Shown: piece after piece, positions 1 to 13,700 of the stretch
Numbering within the stretch: the first letter of the stretch is position 1
Layout of the letters: each line of letters opens with the position of its first letter
Origin: Rhipicephalus microplus
Taxonomy: Eukaryota > Arthropoda > Arachnida > Ixodida > Ixodidae
Assembly (NCBI RefSeq): GCF_043290135.1
Contig: NW_027464604.1
Location: 813,501 to 877,500 of the forward strand
Length of the DNA stretch: 64,000 nt
Reading direction: 5' to 3'
Notes under the pieces: generated by a model
Told to the model about the DNA's origin: nothing
Databases searched by the model: none
The model's input: only the letters and a program-made list of their open reading frames with translations
Made by a program: the position numbers and the translations under genes

Positions 1-638
1 TGTTTTATGCACGTGCGAATGTTAGGTTAGGCTAAGATATGAACCGTCGTAAAACCGCATTAAACAATGTCACTTAGTGAGATGCAGTGTTTTTCACCAT
101 TACAAGTCGGGAACTGCGATATCTATTGTGAACGCGCATGAAACCGTCGTAATGTTGCAGAAAGCATTGTGAAGTAGCAAGTAAAACGTTTTCTAACGAT
201 AGAAGTGCGAAGGTTAGTTAGGCTAAGTTAGTTTAAGCTAGGTAGCTTCGTGAAACCACCAAAAAAGACGTCATCTAACGAGATAGTGTTCTTTTATTGT
301 GAGTACGAAACTGCGATAGGTGAAATGTTGTGAAAGCACACAAAACGGCATGAACAAGCCAGATTCTGCGTGTTGTACCGTTACAAGTGCGAAACTGCTC
401 TACTGTGATATTCTCGTGAAAGTGCTTGCAAGCATCGTGAAACCTTAAAGAACGATGTCATCTAGCTAGATACAGCGTTATGTACTGTACTAGTTGGTGA
501 AACACTGTGAGGTCATGCAAATATCGTAATTGTGAACGAAACAGTGTAATAGAGCGTTTTTAGATACGAGTGCAAAGGTTAGGTTAGGTTAAGTCATGAA
601 GCGGCAAAAAACCGCATCAAACAATGTCAGCTATTGAG

Positions 639-667
639 AATGGAATGGAATGAAAAAACTTTATTTT
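639..667 (-). mobile_element. 29-bp retroposon 3' tail in satellite (copy 1)
   Basis: On the minus strand the insert reads AAAATAAAG, a T-run, then CATTC-type repeats, that is a polyadenylation signal followed by a short 3'-tail repeat, as at LINE or SINE 3' ends. It is flanked by perfect 11-bp direct repeats CAGCTATTGAG at 628-638 and 668-678, interpreted as the target-site duplication. Monomers without the insert have a single CAGCTATTGAG at this place. Confidence 0.75.
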
Positions 668-1180
668 CAGCTATTGAGATGCAGTGTTTTTCACCATTAC
701 AAGCCGGGAACTGCGACATCTAATGTGAAAGCGCATGAAACCATCGTAACGTTGTAGAAAGCATTGTAAAGTAGCGAGTAAAACGTTTTCTAACGATAGA
801 AGTGCGAAGGTTATGTTAGGTTAAGTTGTGTTAGTTTAAGCTAGGTAGCCTCGTGAAACCACCAAAAACGACGTCATCTAACGAGATAGTGTTGTTTTAT
901 GGCGAGTACGAAACTGCGATAGGTGAAATGTTGTGAAAGCACACAAAACGGCATGAACAAGCCAGATACTGCGTGTTGTATCGTTACAAGTGCGAAACTG
1001 CTGTATTGTGATATTCTCGTTAAAGCGCATGCAAGCATCGAGAAACCTAAAGAACGATGTCATTTAGCGAGATACAGCGTTCTGTACTGTAATAAGTTGG
1101 TGAAAAACTGTGAGGTCATGCAAATATCGTAATTGTGAAGGAAACAGTGTAATAGAGCGTTTTTAGATACAAGCGCGAAT

Positions 1181-1387
1181 GTTAGGTTAGGTTAAGATAT
1201 GAACCGTCGTAAAACCGCATTAAACAATGTCACTTAGTGAGATGCAGTGTTTTTCACCATTACAAGTCGGGAACTGCGATATCTAATGTGAAAGCGCATG
1301 AAACCGTCGTAATGTTGTAGAAAGCATTCTAAAGTAGCGAGTAAAACGTCTGCTGACGATATAAGTGCGAAGGTTAGGTTAGGTTAA
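1181..1387 (+). repeat. Representative pair of TTAGG-like motifs in a monomer
   Basis: In this monomer GTTAGGTTAGGTTAA lies at 1181-1195 and AGGTTAGGTTAGGTTA at about 1370-1385. Equivalent pairs occur in nearly every monomer of the array, sometimes degraded to TTAGTTAGGCTAAG or TTATGTTAGG. TTAGG is the usual arthropod telomere repeat; each stretch here has only two to three units, so this is not a telomere. Confidence 0.8.
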
Positions 1388-4300
1388 GTTAGTTTAAGCA
1401 AGGTAGCGTCGTGAAACCACCAAAAACGACGTCATCTAACGAGATAGTGTTGTTTTATTGCGAGTGCGAAACTGCGATAGGTGAAATATTGTGAAAGCAC
1501 ACAAAACGGCATGAACAAGCCAGATACTGCTTGTTGTATCGTTACAAGTGCGAAACTGTATACTGTGATATTGTCGTTAAAGCGCATGCAAGCATCCTGA
1601 AACCTTAAGGAACGATGTCATTTAGCGAGATACAACGTTCTGTACTGTAATAGATTGGTGAAAAACTGTGAGTTCATGCAAATATCGTAATTGTGAACGA
1701 AACAGTGTAATAGAGTGTTTTTAGATACAAGTGCGAATGTTAGGTTAGGTTAAGATATGAACCGTCGTAAAACCGCATTAAACAATGTCACTTAGTGAGA
1801 TGCAGTGTTTTTCACCATTACAAGTCGGGAACTGCAATATCTCTTGTGAAAGCGCATGAAACCGTCGTAATGTTGTAGAAAGCATTGTAAAGTAGCGAGT
1901 AAAACGTTTTCTAACGATAGAAGTGCGAAGGTTATGTTAGGTTAAGTTATGTTAGTTTAAGCTAGGTAGCGTCGTGAAACCACCAAAAACGACGTCATCT
2001 AACGAGATAGTGTTGTTTTATTGCGATTACGAAACTGCGATGGGTGAAATGTTGGGAAAGCACACAAAACGGCATGAACAAGCCAGATACTGCGTGTTGT
2101 ATCGTTACAAGTGCGAAACTGCTGTATTGTGACATTCTCTTTAAAGCGCATGCAAGCATCGTGAAACCTTAAAGAACGATGTCATTTAGCGAGATACAGC
2201 GTTCTGTACTGTAATAAGTTGGTGAAAAACTGTGAGGTCATGCAAATATCGTAATTGTGAACGAAACAGTGTAATAGAGTGTTTTATACACGTGCAAATG
2301 TTAGGTTAGGTTAAGATATGAACCGTCGTAAAACCGCAATAAACAATGTCACTTAGTGAGATGCAGTGTTTTTCAACATTACAAGTTGGGAACTGCGATA
2401 TCTATTGTGAAAGCGCGTGAAACCGTCGTAATGTTGTAGAAAGCATTGTGAAGTAGCGAGTAAAACGTTTTCTAACGATAGAAGTGCGAAGGTTGGGTTA
2501 GGTTAAGTTAGGTTAAGCTAAGTAGCGTCGTGAAACCACCAAAAACGACGTCATCTAACGAGATAGTGTTGTTTTATTGCGAGTACGAAACTGCGATAGG
2601 TGAAATATTGTGAAAGCACACAAAATGGCATGAACTAGCCAGATACTGCGTCTTGGACCGTTACAAGAGCGAAACTGCTATATTGTGATATTCTCGTGAA
2701 AGCGCATGAAAGCATCGTGAAACCTTAAAGAACGATGTCATTTAGCGAGATACAGCGTTCTGTACTGTACTAGGTTGGTGAAAAACTATGAGGTCATGCA
2801 AATATCGCAATTGTGAACGAAACAGTGTAATAGAGCGTTTCTAGATACAAGCGCGAATGTTAGATTAGGTTATAAAGCGTCATAAAACCGCAATAAACAA
2901 TTTCAGCCATTGAGATGCAGTGTTTTTCACCATTACAAGTCGGGAACTGCGATATCTAATGTGAAAGCGCATGAAGCCGTCGTAACTTTGTAGAAAGCAT
3001 TGTAAAGTAGCGAGTAAAACGTCTTCTAACGATAGAAGTGCGAAGGTTTTTTAGGTTAAGTTAGTTTAAGCTAGGTAGCGTCGTGAAACCACCAAAAACG
3101 ACGTCATCTAACGAGATAGTGTTGTTTTATTGCGAGTACGAAACTGCGATAGGTGAAATGTTGTGAAAGCACACAAAACGGCATGAACAAGCCAGATACT
3201 GCGTGTTGTATCGTTACAAGTGCGAAACTGCTATACTGTGATATTCTCGTTAAAGCGCATGCAAGCATCGTGAAACCTTAAAGAACGATGTCATTTAGCG
3301 AGATACAGCGTTCTGTACTGTAATAGATTGGTGAAAAACTGTGAGGTCATGCAAATATCGTAATTGTGAATGAAACAGTGTAATAGAGTGTTTTTTACAC
3401 GTGCGAATGTTAGGTTAGGTTAAGATATGAACCGTCGTAAAACCGCATTAAACAATGTCACTTAGTGAGATGCAGTGTTTTTCACCATTACAAGCCGGGA
3501 ACTGCGATATCTAATGTGAAAGCCTCCGAAACCGTCGTAATGTTGTTGAAAGCATTGTAAAGTAGCGAGTAAAACGATTTCTCACAATAGAAGTGCGAAG
3601 GTTATGTTAGGTTGAGTTAGTTTAGGCTAGGTAGCGTCGCGAAACCACCAAAAACAACGTCATCTAACGAGATAGTGTTGTTTAACCTCGAATACGAAAC
3701 TGCGATAGGTGAAATGTTGTGAAACCACACAAAATGGCATGAACAAGCCAGATACTGCGTGTTGTACCGTTACAAGTACGAAACTGCTATACTGTGATAT
3801 TCTCGTTAAAGCGCATGCAAGCATCGTGAAACCTTAAAGAACGATGTCATTTAGCGAGATACAGCGTTCTGTACTGTAATAGATTGGTGAAAAACTGTGA
3901 GGTCATGCAAATATCGTAATTGTGAATGAAACAGTGTAATAGAGTGTTTTTTACACGTGCGAATGTTAGGTTAGGTTAAGATATGAACCGTCGTAAAACC
4001 GCATTAAACAATGTCACTTAGTGAGATGCAGTGTTTTTCACCATTACAAGCCGGGAACTGCGATATCTAATGTGAAAGCCTCCGAAACCGTCGTAATGTT
4101 GTTGAAAGCATTGTAAAGTAGCGAGTAAAACGATTTCTCACAATAGAAGTGCGAAGGTTATGTTAGGTTGAGTTAGTTTAGGCTAGGTAGCGTCGCGAAA
4201 CCACCAAAAACAACGTCATCTAACGAGATAGTGTTGTTTTATTGCGTGTACGAAACTGCGATAGGTGAAATGTTGTGAAAGCACACAAAACGGCATGAAC

Positions 4301-7300
4301 AAGCCAGATACTGCGTGTTGTATTGTTACAAGTGCGAAACTGCTATACTGTGATATTCTCGTTAAAGCGCATGCAAGCATCGTGAAACCTTAAAGAACGA
4401 TGTCATTTAGCGAGATACAGCGTTCTGTACTGTACTAGGTTGGTGAAAAACTATGAGGTCATGCAAATATCGCAATTGTGAACGAAACAGTGTAATAGAG
4501 CGTTTCTAGATACAAGCGCGAATGTTAGGTTAGGTAATAAAGCGTCATAAAACCGCAATAAACAATTTCAGCTATTGAGATGCAGTGTTTTTCACCATTA
4601 CAAGTCGGGAACTGCGATATCTAATGTGAAAGCGCATGATGCCGTCGTAACTTTGTAGAAAGCATTGTAAAGTAGCGAGTAAAACGTCTTCTAACAATAG
4701 AAGTGCGAAGTTTAGGTTAGGTTAAGATAGTTTAAGCTTGGTAGCGTCGTGAAACCACCAAAAACGACGTCATCTAACGAGATAGTGTTGTTTTATTGCG
4801 ATTACGAAACTGCGATGGGTGAAATGTTGTGAAAGCACACAAAACGGCATGAACAAGCCAGATACTGCGTGTTGTACCGTTACAAGTACGAAACTGCTAT
4901 ATAGTGATATTCTCGTTAAAGCGCATGCAAGCATCGTGAAACCTTAAAGAACGATGTCATTTAGCGAGATACAGCGTTCTGTACTGTACTAGGTTGGTGA
5001 AAAACTATGAGGTCATGCAAATATCGCAATTGTGAACGAAACAGTGTAATAGAGCGTTTCTAGATACAAGCGCGAATGTTAGGTTAGGTTATAAAGCGTC
5101 ATAAAACCGCAATAAACAATTTCAGCTATTGAGATGCAGTGTTTTTCACCATTACAAGTCGGGAACTGCGATATCTAATGTGAAAGCGCATGAAGCCGTC
5201 GTAACTTTGTAGAAAGCATTGTAAAGTAGCGAGTAAAACGCCTTCTAACGATAGAAGTGCGAAGGTTAGGTTAGGTTAAGATAGTTTAAGCTAGGTAGCG
5301 TCGTGAAACCACCGAAAACGACGTCATCTAACGAGATAGTGTTGTTTTATTGCGAGGATGAAACTGCGATAGGTGAAATATTGTGAAAGCACACAAAACG
5401 GCATGAACAAGCCAGATACTGCGTGTTGTACCGTTACAAGTGCGAAACTGCTGTATTGTGATATTCTCGTTAAAGCGCATGCAAGCATCGTGGAACCTTA
5501 AAGAACGATGTCATTTAGCGAGATACAGCGTTCTGTACTGTAATAAGTTGGTGAAAAACTGTGAGGTCATGCAAATATCGTAATTGTGAACGAAACATTG
5601 TAATAGGGCGTTTTTAGATTCAAGCGCGAATGTTAGGTTAGGTTAAGATATGAACCGTCGTAAAACCGCATTAAACAATGTCACTTAGTGAGATGCAGTG
5701 TTTTTCACCATTACAAGTCGGGAACTGCGATATCTAGTGTGAAAGCGCATGAAACCGTCGTAATGTTGTAGAAAGCATTGTAAAGTAGGGAGTAAAACGT
5801 TTTCTAACGACAGAAGTGCGAAGGTTAGGTTAGGTTAAGTTAGTTTAAGTTAGGTAGCGTCGTGAAACCACCAAAAACGACGTCATCTAACGAGATAGTG
5901 TTGTTTTATTGCGAGTACGAAACTGCGATAGGTGAAATGTTGTGAAAGCACACAAAACGGCATGAACAAGCCAGATACTGCGTGTTGTATCGTTACAAGT
6001 GCGAAACTGCTATACTGTGATATTCTCGTTAAAGCGCATGCAAGCATCGTGAAACCTTAAAGAACGATGTCATTTAGCGAGATACAGCGTTCTGTACTGT
6101 AATAGATTGGTGAAAAACTGTGAGGTCATGCAAATATCGTAATTGTGAATGAAACAGTGTAATAGAGTGTTTTTTACACGTGCGAATGTTAGGTTAGGTT
6201 AAGATATGAACCGTCGTAAAACCGCATTAAACAATGTCACTTAGTGAGATGCAGTGTTTTTCACCATTACAAGCCGGGAACTGCGATATCTAATGTGAAA
6301 GCCTCCGAAACCGTCGTAATGTTGTTGAAAGCATTGTAAAGTAGCGAGTAAAACGATTTCTCACAATAGAAGTGCGAAGGTTATGTTAGGTTGAGTTAGT
6401 TTAGGCTAGGTAGCGTCGCGAAACCACCAAAAACAACGTCATCTAACGAGATAGTGTTGTTTAACCTCGAGTACGAAACTGCGATAGGTGAAATATTGTG
6501 AAACCACACAAAACGGCATGAACAAGCCAGATACTGCGTGTTGTACCGTTACAAGTACGAAACTGCTATATAGTGATATTCTCGTTAAAGCGCATGCAAG
6601 CATCGTGAAACCTTAAAGAACGATGTCATTTAGCGAGATACAGCGTTGTGTACTGTAATAAGTTGGTGAAAAACTGTGAGGCCATGCAAACATCGTAATC
6701 GTGAACGAAACAGTGTAATACAGCGTTTTTAGTTACAAGCGCGAAGGTTAGGTTAGGTTAAGATATGAACCGTCGTAAAACCACAATAAACAATGTCACT
6801 TAGTGAGATGCAGTGTTTTTCACCATTACAAGTCGGGAACTGCGATATCTAATGTGAAAGCGCATGAAACCGTCGTAATGGTCAGAAACCTTTGAAAAGT
6901 AGGGAGTAAAACGTTTTCTAACGATAAGAGTGCGAAGGTTATGTTAGGTTGAGTTATGTTAGTTTAAGCTAGCTAGCGTCGTGAAACCACCAAAAACGAC
7001 GTCATCTAACGAGATAGTGTTGTTTTATTGCGAGGATGAAACTGCGATAGGTGAAATATTGTGAAAGCACACAAAACGGCATGAACAAGCGAGATACTGC
7101 GTGTTGTACCGTTACAAGTGCGAAACTGCTGTATTGTGATATTCTCGTTAAAGCGCATGCAAGCATCGTGGAACCTTAAAGAACGATGTCATTTAGTGAG
7201 ATACAGCGTTCTGTACTGTAATAAGTTGGTGAAAAACTGTGAGGTCATGCAAATATCGTAATTGTGAACGAAACATTGTAATAGGGCGTTTTTAGATTCA

Positions 7301-8483
7301 AGCGCGAATGTTAGGTTAGGTTAAGATATGAACCGTCGTAAAACCGCATTAAACAATGTCACTTAGTGAGATGCAGTGTTTTTCACCATTACAAGTCGGG
7401 AACTGCGATATCTAATGTGAAAGCGCATGAAACCGTCGTAATGTTGTAGAAAGCATTGTAAAGTAGGGAGTAAAACGTTTTCTAACGACAGAAGTGCGAA
7501 GGTTAGGTTAGGTTAAGTTTGTTTAAGCTAGGTAGCGTCGTGAAACCACCAAAAACGACGTCATCTAACGAGATAGTGTTGTTTTATTGCGTGTACGAAA
7601 CTGCGATAGGTGAAATGTTGTGAAAGCACACAAAACGGCATGAACAAGCCAGATACTGCGTGTTGTATCGTTACAAGTGCGAAACTGCTATACTGTGATA
7701 TTCTCGTTAAAGCGCATGCAAGCATCGTGAAACCTTAAAGAACGATGTCATTTAGCGAGATACAGCGTTCTGTACTGTAATAGATTGGTGAAAAACTGTG
7801 AGGTCATACAAATATCGTAATTGTGAACGAAACAGTGTAATAGAGTGTTTTATACACGTGCGAATGTTAGGTTAGGCTAAGATATGAACCGTCGTAAAAC
7901 CGCAATAAACAATGTCACTTAGTGAGATGCAGTGTTTTTCACCATTACAAGTCGGGAACTGCGATATCTATTGTGAACGCGCATGAAACCGTCGTAATGT
8001 TGCAGAAAGCATTGTGAAGTAGCAAGTAAAACGTTTTCTAACGATAGAAGTGCGAAGGTTAGTTAGGCTAAGTTAGTTTAAGCTAGGTAGCGTCGTGAAA
8101 CCACCAAAAACGACGTCATCTAACGAGATAGTGTTCTTTTATTGCGAGTACGAAACTGCGATAGGTGAAATGTTGTGAAAGCACACAAAACGGCATGAAC
8201 AAGCCAGATTCTGCGTGTTGTACCGTTACAAGTGCGAAACTGCTTTACTGTGATATTCTCGTGAAAGTGCTTGCAAGCATCGTGAAACCTTAAAGAACGA
8301 TGTCATCTAGCTAGATACAGCGTTATGTACTGTACTAGTTGGTGAAACACTGTGAGGTCATGCAAATATCGTAATTGTGAACGAAACAGTGTAATAGAGC
8401 GTTTTTAGATACGAGTGCAAAGGTTAGGTTAGGTTAAGTCATGAAGCGGCAAAAAACCGCATCAAACAATGTCAGCTATTGAG

Positions 8484-8512
8484 AATGGAATGGAATGAAA
8501 AAACTTTATTTT
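8484..8512 (-). mobile_element. 29-bp retroposon 3' tail in satellite (copy 2)
   Basis: Same 29-bp insert and same 11-bp flanking repeats as at 639. It lies 7845 bp from copy 1, exactly one higher-order period, so it is a copy by array amplification and not a fresh insertion. Confidence 0.75.
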
Positions 8513-10756
8513 CAGCTATTGAGATGCAGTGTTTTTCACCATTACAAGCCGGGAACTGCGACATCTAATGTGAAAGCGCATGAAACCATCGTAACGTTGT
8601 AGAAAGCATCGTAAAGTAGCGAGTAAAACGTTTTCTAACGATAGAAGTGCGAAGGTTATGTTAGGTTAAGTTGTGTTAGTTTAAGCTAGGTAGCGTCGTG
8701 AAACCACCAAAAACGACGTCATCTAACGAGATAGTGTTGTTTTATGGCGAGTACGAAACTGCGATAGGTGAAATGTTGTGAAAGCACACAAAACGGCATG
8801 AACAAGCCAGATACTGCGTGTTGTATCGTTACAAGTGCGAAACTGCTGTGTTGTGATATTCTCGTTAAAGCGCATGCAAGCATCGAGAAACCTTAAAGAA
8901 CGATGTCATTTAGCGAGATACAGCGTTCTGTACTGTAATAGGTTGGTGAAAAACTGTGAGGTCATGCAAAGATCGCAATTGTGAACGAAACAGTGTAGTA
9001 GAGAGTTTTTAGATACAAGCGCGAATGTTAGGTTAGGTTATGAAGCGTCATAAATCCGCAATAAACAATTTCAGCTATTGAGATGCAGTGTTTTTCACCA
9101 TTACAAGTCAGGAACTGCGATATCTAATGTGAAAGCGCATGAAGCCGTCGTAACTTTGTAGAAAGCATTGTAAAGTAGCGAGTAAAACGTCTGCTAACGA
9201 TATAAGTGCGAAGGTTAGGTTAGGTTAAGTTAGTTTAAGCAAGGTAGCGTCGTGAAACCACCAAAAACGACGTCATCTAACGAGATAGTGTTGTTTTATT
9301 GCGAGTGCGAAACTGCGATAGGTGAAATATTGTGAAAGCACACAAAACGGCATGAACAAGCCAGATACTGCGTGTTGTATCGTTACAAGTGCGAAACTGT
9401 ATACTGTGATATTCTCGTTAAAGCGCAAGCAAGCATCCTGAAACCTTAAGGAACGATGTCATTTAGCGAGATACAGCGTTCTGTACTGTAATAGATTGGT
9501 GAAAAACTGTGAGGTCATGCAAATATCGTAATTGTGAACGGAACAGTGTAATAGAGTGTTTTTAGATACAAGTGCGAATGTTAGGTTAGGTTAAGATATG
9601 AACCGTCGTAAAACCGCATTAAACAATGTCACTTAGTGAGATGCAGTGTTTTTCACCATTACAAGTCGGGAACTGCAATATCTATTGTGAAAGCGCATGA
9701 AACCGTCGTAATGTTGTAGAAAGCATTGTAAAGTAGCGAGTAAAACGTTTTCTAACGATAGAAGTGCGAAGGTTATGTTAGGTTAAGTTATGTTAGTTTA
9801 AGCTAGGTAGCGTCGTGAAACCACCAAAAACGACGTCTTCTAACGAGATAGTGTTGTTTTATTGCGAGTACGAAACTGCGATAGGTGAAATATTCTGAAA
9901 GCACACAAAATGGCATGAACTAGCCAGATACTGCGTCTTGGACCGTTACAAGAGCGAAACTGCTATATTGTGATATTCTCGTGAAAGCGCATGAAAGCAT
10001 CGTGAAACCTTAAAGAACGATGTCATTTAGCGAGATACAGCGTTCTGTACTGTACTAGGTTGGTGAAAAACTATGAGGTCATGCAAATATCGCAATTGTG
10101 AACGAAACAGTGTAATAGAGCGTTTTTAGATACAAGCGCGAATGTTAGGTTAGGTTATAAAGCGTCATAAAACCGCAATAAACAATTTCAGCTATTGAGA
10201 TGCAGTGTTTTTCACCATTACAAGTCGGGAACTGCGATATCTAATGTGAAAGCGCATGAAGCCGTCGTAACTTTGTAGAAAGCATTGTAAAGTAGCGAGT
10301 AAAACGTCTTCTAACGATAGAAGTGCGAAGGTTAGGTTAGGTTAAGTTAGTTTAAGCTAGGTAGCGTCGTGAAACCACCAAAAACGACGTCATCTAACGA
10401 GATAGTGTTGTTTTATTGCGAGTGCGAAACTGCGATAGGTGAAATATTGTGAAAGCACACAAAACGGCATGAACAAGCCAGATACTGCGTGTTGTTAAGT
10501 TACAAGTGCGAAACTGTATACTGTGATATTCTCGTTAAAGCGCATGCAAGCATCGTGAAACCTTAAAGAACGATGTCATCTAGCTAGATACAGCGTTATG
10601 TACTGTACTAGTTGGTGAAACACTGTGAGGTCATGCAAATATCGTAATTGTGAACAAAACAGTGTAATAGAGCGTTTTTAGATACGAGTGCAAAGGTTAG
10701 GTTAGGTTAAGTCATGAAGCGCCAAAAAACCGCATCAAACAATGTCAGCTATTGAG

Positions 10757-10785
10757 AATGGAATGGAATGAAAAAACTTTATTTT
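10757..10785 (-). mobile_element. 29-bp retroposon 3' tail in satellite (copy 3)
   Basis: Same insert and flanks. Upstream sequence matches the monomer of copy 2, but from about 10900 the monomer switches to another variant (GTCTGCTAACGATATAAG), so this copy sits in a recombinant monomer. Confidence 0.75.
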
Positions 10786-13700
10786 CAGCTATTGAGATGC
10801 AGTGTTTTTCACCATTACAAGCCGGGAACTGCGACATCTAATGTGAAAGCGCATGAAACCATCGTAACGTTGTAGAAAGCATTGTAAAGTAGCGAGTAAA
10901 ACGTCTGCTAACGATATAAGTGCGAAGGTTAGGTTAGGTTAAGTTAGTTTAAGCAAGGTAGCGTCGTGAAACCACCAAAAACGACGTCATCTAACGAGAT
11001 AGTGTTTTTTTATTGCGAGTGCGAAACTGCGATAGGTGAAATATTGTGAAAGCACACAAAACGGCATGAACAAGCCAGATACTGCGTGTTGTATCGTTAC
11101 AAGTGCGAAACTGTATACTGTGATATTCTCGTTAAAGCGCATGCAAGCATCCTGAAGCCTTAAGGAACGATGTCATTTAGCGAGATACAGCGTTCTGTAC
11201 TGTAATAGATTGGTGAAAAACTGTGAGGTCATGCAAATATCGTAATTGTGAACGAAACAGTGTAATAGAGTGTTTTATACACGTGCGAATGTTAGGTTAG
11301 GTTAAGATGTGAACCGTCGTAAGACCGCAATAAACAATGTCACTTAGTGAGATGCAGTGTTTTTCAACATTACAAGTTGGGAACTGCGATATCTATTCTG
11401 AAAGCGCATGAAACCGTCGTAATGTTGTAGAAAGCATTGTGAAGTAGCGAGTAAAACGTTTTCTAACGATAGAAGTGCGAAGGTTGGGTTAGGTTAAGTT
11501 AGGTTAAGCTAAGTAGCGTCGTGAAACCACCAAAAACGACGTCATCTAACGAGATAGTGTTGTTTTATTGCGAGTACGAAACTGCGATAGGTGAAATATT
11601 GTGAAAGCACACAAAATGGCATGAACTAGCCAGATACTGCGTCTTGGACCGTTACAATAGCGAAACTGCTATATTGTGATATTCTCGTGAAAGCGCATGA
11701 AAGCATCGTGAAACCTTAAAGAACGATGTCATTTAGCGAGATACAGCGTTCTGTACTGTACTAGGTTGGTGAAAAACTATGAGGTCATGCAAATATCGCA
11801 ATTGTGAACAAAACAGTGTAATAGAGCGTTTCTAGATACAAGCGCGAATGTTAGGTTAGGTAATAAAGCGTCATAAAACCGCAATAAACAATTTCAGCTA
11901 TTGAGATGCAGTGTTTTTCACCATTACAAGTCGGGAACTGCGATATCTAATGTGAAAGCGCATGAAGCCGTCGTAACTTTGTAGAAAGCATTGTAAAGTA
12001 GCGAGTAAAACGTCTTCTAACAATAGAAGTGCAAAGTTTAGGTTAGGTTAAGATAGTTTAAGCTAGGTAGCGTCGTGAAACCACCAAAAACGACGTCATC
12101 TAACGAGATAGTGTTGTTTTATTGCGATTACGAAACTGCGATGGGTGAAATGTTGTGAAAGCACACAAAACGGCATGAACAAGCCAGATACTGCGTGTTG
12201 TACCGTTACAAGTACGAAACTGCTATATAGTGATATTCTCGTTAAAGCGCATGCAAGCATCGTGAAACCTTAAAGAACGATGTCATTTAGCGAGATACAG
12301 CGTTCTGTACTGTACTAGGTTGGTGAAAAACTATGAGGTCATGCAAATATCGCAATTGTGAACGAAACAGTGTAATAGAGCGTTTCTAGATACAAGCGCG
12401 AATGTTAGGTTAGGTTATAAAGCGTCATAAAACCGCAATAAACAATTTCAGCTATTGAGATGCAGTGTTTTTCACCATTACAAGTCGGGAACTGCGATAT
12501 CTAATGTGAAAGCGCATGAAGCCGTCGTAACTTTGTAGAAAGCATTGTAAAGTAGCGAGTAAAACGTCTTCTAACGATAGAAGTGCGAAGGTTAGGTTAG
12601 GTTAAGATAGTTTAAGCTAGGTAGCGTCGTGAAACCACCGAAAACGACGTCATCTAACGAGATAGTGTTGTTTTATTGCGAGGATGAAACTGCGATAGGT
12701 GAAATATTGTGAAAGCACACAAAACGGCATGAACAAGCCAGATACTGCGTGTTGTACCGTTACAAGTGCGAAACTGCTGTATTGTGATATTCTCGTTAAA
12801 GCGCATGCAAGCATCGTGGAACCTTAAAGAACGATGTCATTTAGCGAGATACAGCGTTCTGTACTGTAATAAGTTGGTGAAAAACTGTGAGGTCATGCAA
12901 ATATCGTAATTGTGAACGAAACATTGTAATAGGGCGTTTTTAGATTCAAGCGCGAATGTTAGGTTAGGTTAAGATATGAACCGTCGTAAAACCGCATTAA
13001 ACAATGTCACTTAGTGAGATGCAGTGTTTTTCACCATTACAAGTCGGGAACTGCGATATCTAGTGTGAAAGCGCATGAAACCGTCGTAATGTTGTAGAAA
13101 GCATTGTAAAGTAGGGAGTAAAACGTTTTCTAACGACAGAAGTGCGAAGGTTAGGTTAGGTTAAGTTAGTTTAAGCTAGGTAGCGTCGTGAAACCACCAA
13201 AAACGACGTCATCTAACGAGATAGTGTTGTTTTATTGCGAGTACGAAACTGCGATAGGTGAAATGTTGTGAAAGCACACAAAACGGCATGAACAAGCCAG
13301 ATACTGCGTGTTGTATCGTTACAAGTGCGAAACTGCTATACTGTGATATTCTCGTTAAAGCGCATGCAAGCATCGTGAAACCTTAAAGAACGATGTCATT
13401 TAGCGAGATACAGCGTTCTGTACTGTAATAGATTGGTGAAAAACTGTGAGGTCATGCAAATATCGTAATTGTGAATGAAACAGTGTAATAGAGTGTTTTT
13501 ACACGTGCGAATGTTAGGTTAGGTTAAGATATGAACCGTCGTAAAACCGCATTAAACAATGTCACTTAGTGAGATGCAGTGTTTTTCACCATTACAAGCC
13601 GGGAACTGCGATATCTAATGTGAAAGCCTCCGAAACCGTCGTAATGTTGTTGAAAGCATTGTAAAGTAGCGAGTAAAACGATTTCTCACAATAGAAGTGC

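Larger units (their letters stand above)
1..7845 (+). repeat. Satellite higher-order unit 1
   Basis: About 14 monomers. It begins with a diagnostic monomer (TGTTTTATGCACGTGCG, then the variant GTTAGGTTAGGCTAAG) that recurs almost unchanged at 7846, 15172 and 23612. Three monomers carry the variant AAAGCCTCCGAAACCG (near 3520, 4075 and 6300). One monomer holds the 29-bp retroposon tail at 639-667. Long stretches match units 2 and 3 almost base for base, whereas neighbouring monomers within the unit differ at many positions, which is the signature of higher-order repeats. Confidence 0.85.

Noticed and set aside
1131..1140. Octamer-like ATGCAAAT in each satellite monomer as a regulatory site
   Set aside because: An eight-base match in a repeated AT-rich sequence is expected by chance and has no supporting context.
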